Shown here one piece after another: positions 61,184-64,000 of a DNA stretch of 64,000 nucleotides. Positions within the stretch are counted from its first letter, which is position 1, and the number at the start of each line of letters is the position of its first letter. Location of the stretch: the NCBI RefSeq assembly GCF_921293095.1, contig NW_025791702.1:1-64000 (forward strand), in the 5' to 3' direction. The position numbers and the translations under genes were made by a program. The notes beneath the pieces are model-generated. The model was not told the origin of the DNA and searched no databases. It was given only the letters and a program-made list of their open reading frames with translations. This DNA comes from Ischnura elegans. Taxonomy: Eukaryota; Arthropoda; Insecta; Odonata; Coenagrionidae.

Positions 61184-64000
61184 CAAACACAAGTTTGAAA
61201 GTTCGATTCCCCCGAGGGAGAGCGCACCCCGGCTATTGTTTACGACCGAGGTCAACAATGCCAATGCATCCGCTGTCGAGTCCTCGGATCTTGACTGTCT
61301 CGAACGATTACTATTAATGACAGCAATGGCACATAGCCTTTTCGTCCGAAGACGCAAAGCTTGCGTCCGTTTCGCACGTAAAATCACTTATAAATTCAAT
61401 CCATGAACACATCATTGTAAACCTGCACATTTCTCTCATTTCTCATCGTTGGTGAATGTTAATTTTGACTGAAGGAAATTAAATCCGGGCAATGCTATTA
61501 ACTGCCGACCACCGAGCGTCGCTCGGCGTATTGCATTTCATTTTCGCGTTCATAACTAGCGGACCACTTCGACTCCCATACGAATTGAGTTCCTGCAAGT
61601 CTCGACACGCACACTGACTAGGCAGCCGGTATCGGGGGTGTCGAGCCTGGAGAAAAGCAAAACAAAATGCTGTCGTCCGAACTTGCGTGTCATGCGATGG
61701 ATAAAATTGTGCTCCCGGAACATGAAGGACGCAATTTCTTTCTTTCATTATGTCTCGTTTACGTTGTAATGGCACGCTTGCAATCGGTTAAACGGACAAA
61801 GCTTGCAGATGCATTCGAGAAATATATTAATCGCGGAGTTGTTTCGTGAACGATTCATTACATCAATTCAATTACAGATTTATTGTAACAGTTACTCATC
61901 AAACGCACGACGTCCTATCAAAGACAATGAAACGCAAACGTACGATACTTACTATCGATACTAAATTCGCAACAATAAGAATTTTTCAATGCAAGCAATT
62001 AGTAGTGGAACACTTCCCACACGCAAATCGGTGCAACAACTTCAGCGTTCGTACTTGTCGAAACAATTGAAAACAACAGCAATGAAACCAGCAAACACCC
62101 GGTTGCTAAGGATAATTAGCACGTCAACAATCACATTTCTCATTCCCTTTCCCAGGAAAGACCAGCGATAAAAAAGTTTGATGTAATGAAATCGAGTAAT
62201 TATCACCCATGGCGAAAGCTATTTCAGTTTCGAGCCCCTACGGTTACCTCGTAACAATCAGTAACGCATTGCAAGAGCACAGTTTACATTTTTTCCCGAA
62301 AATCATAACACATGCGGTGTGCGAAAATGTGTGTGGAGGACTTAAAATAGTCTTCGACGCTTTGCATAATGCGTTCACACATTTCCGATAACCAACGCTG
62401 GACATAATTTTGCAAAATCACAAATAAACTTGCGTATGAGTGCCGCTACTTACAACATTTCACGGTTTCCATTCAATCATATGACAATGGCGTTTTGCTG
62501 GTCTCCAATTTCACGAGTCTGAGGAAACGTTTGTGATTTTACGTTTTACAATTAATTCCTTTTCTATATCCGATAAAATTCTTTCGGCCTCCGTGATGCT
62601 AACACTACGCTTTTCAAGTCACAAGTCAACTTAACACAGCATTACCATGGAATGTTATCGTTGCCCTAATTAATTATGAAGTTTCGCTGCCAAGAAGTTA
62701 TGAAATATCACACAAGGAATTATATTCGGACGAAAGGAAATTTAACAATAATCAACGCCGTCTGACAGTGGAAATGCGATGTGCACTTTTTAACATCGCT
62801 AACTGCTTTCACAACAGCGGTCCAAATACATAGCATTACACTTATTATTAATCCGGATCTGCCAATGTACATGACTTCACATATGCAGAGTAAACAACCA
62901 CGATGTAACACCGTTAACACTTCAATTAAACTTTACCGTAGTTAATTTTGTGACACCAAACAATCAGTTGCTAAGGGAAACATTCGCGAAAAATATTCTT
63001 CCTTCAACTCTTTCGTCAACATTTTTAACAACGCACTTTGCCTAAGATACATAGTGCAAGGGGAAACCATCAACGTCTTAGCACATTCAATGGCAAACAC
63101 TTTTAAATTATGCCACGATTCACTCAACTTGTTACAATTAAGGACGCCACGACTAATTTCTGTTTTCTTACGATGCACAATTACACCCTGGGATCAATCA
63201 ACCGTCAAACAGTGTATTAATCACATCACAGTTTACTTTTCTACGCAAAAGAGAAAGCCAAGGAATAACACAGACAACGAATATGAATGTGAAGAGTGTG
63301 AAAATAAGTAATAGCGTACTTACTCGGCTCTTCGGCTGTGGATCACAATCGCCATCGCTGTTGTCAACACACTTATTGCCGTACATTTCAATAACTTTTC
63401 CTATGCATCCAGCGACACAGACACTTTCACTCCTTTCCTCACGTTTGCTGATCGTCACGAAGAACACTACAGAACCGGCGTTATGTCAGTTACCGCTGTT
63501 AACATGCAACAATTATCACTGACATTAATTACTCGCGACGTCTTCTCACGACAGCTGCCGCAGCAAGAGCGATCGAGGAGTAATACAGAATCCGCCGCTA
63601 GATGGTGCGGGGGGAACCTCCAGCAGTCCACTAAGCGCATCTCAGTTGGGAATTTGGAATCGCCCGTGGGAAAGCAATTGGGATAATTATTCGCAACGCA
63701 GCGGCAATATGAGAATCCTTGCCATACCTAATGAACCATCGATTGTCAATTGTCGTGAACTATTAATGTTCTCGACAACAAAGGCAAACCGAACGACCAA
63801 ATCCTCGCCTTAAATTCGCAAATAATATCGTTAATTAAGCCATGATTCAAGCACAATGTAGTGAACATTTGCATAATTGGAATATAGAGTACTCTTGTAG
63901 CTCAAAATATCAACCAAAACGTACCTCATTATGCAGTCTTACGTGGATTTCGACGATTTCCTAGGGATTTTAAACCAATATTTCAAGTACGGATGCCACT
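61184..64000 (+). repeat. 7.7-kb tandem unit 4, cut by window edge
   Basis: The first 2817 bp of a further unit are present, following unit 3 closely, for example sharing CTTTGCATAATGCG at about 62360. The array continues beyond the window for an unknown number of copies. Confidence 0.95.

Overview
This window looks like a repeat-dominated stretch of an arthropod (probably insect) nuclear genome. The main evidence is one divergently oriented histone H3/H4 pair at 34.33-35.35 kb, with eukaryotic TATA and CCAAT signals and metazoan histone 3' stem-loops. There are also relics of Ty3/gypsy-type pol genes, a 5S rRNA pseudogene and large satellite arrays. I see no intact, convincing protein-coding gene. 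Most open frames are short and exist because repeats are copied. There are no operons or ribosome binding sites to annotate.

Layout. (1) 1-26.6 kb is a heterochromatin-like mosaic. A composite unit, called here L-S-T-M-Q/P, occurs at 7607-13623 and 13632-21160, with a partial L-S copy at 1-2126. Block M differs between the copies: a 360-bp tandem array in one and an alternating 700/693-bp array in the other. A 144-bp satellite of about 38 monomers (2127-7606) sits between two L-S pieces and contains a 10-monomer (1440-bp) higher-order repeat. Two more arrays of 345-bp period lie at 21.5-22.8 and 24.6-26.3 kb. The 345, 360 and 693/700-bp periods all resolve into one diverged module of about 170-180 bp. 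Blocks T and the 24.4-kb segment carry gypsy-like integrase and reverse transcriptase relics. (2) 27.3-34 kb is GC- and CpG-rich. It holds a cluster of seven GC-rich hairpins (28431-28672), a deleted 5S rRNA pseudogene (29507-29592) and two further short tandem arrays (about 176 and 166 bp). It also holds CpG-rich paralogues of sequences found AT-rich farther right. (3) 34.3-36.5 kb holds the H3 and H4 genes, both damaged, followed by about 0.8 kb packed with ATCGAT/TATCGATA sites. (4) 36.5-38.0 kb holds a second 5S fragment and the left flank of a tandem array. (5) 38031-64000 is a near-identical head-to-tail array of a 7717/7718-bp unit, 3 full copies and a fourth cut by the window edge, itself made of nested older duplications.

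Recurring signals are a CTCF/insulator-like motif (CCGCYAGATGGYGCGG), about 18 copies and all on the plus strand, several of them at duplication junctions, and a histone/5S association that suggests a former histone-5S linked repeat. Nothing here amounts to a demonstrable new enzymatic or defence system. The notable content is structural: the shared module behind several satellites, the hairpin cluster, the decaying histone pair with lysine-to-glutamate changes, and motif-associated tandem amplification. All homology statements come from reading the sequence by eye.
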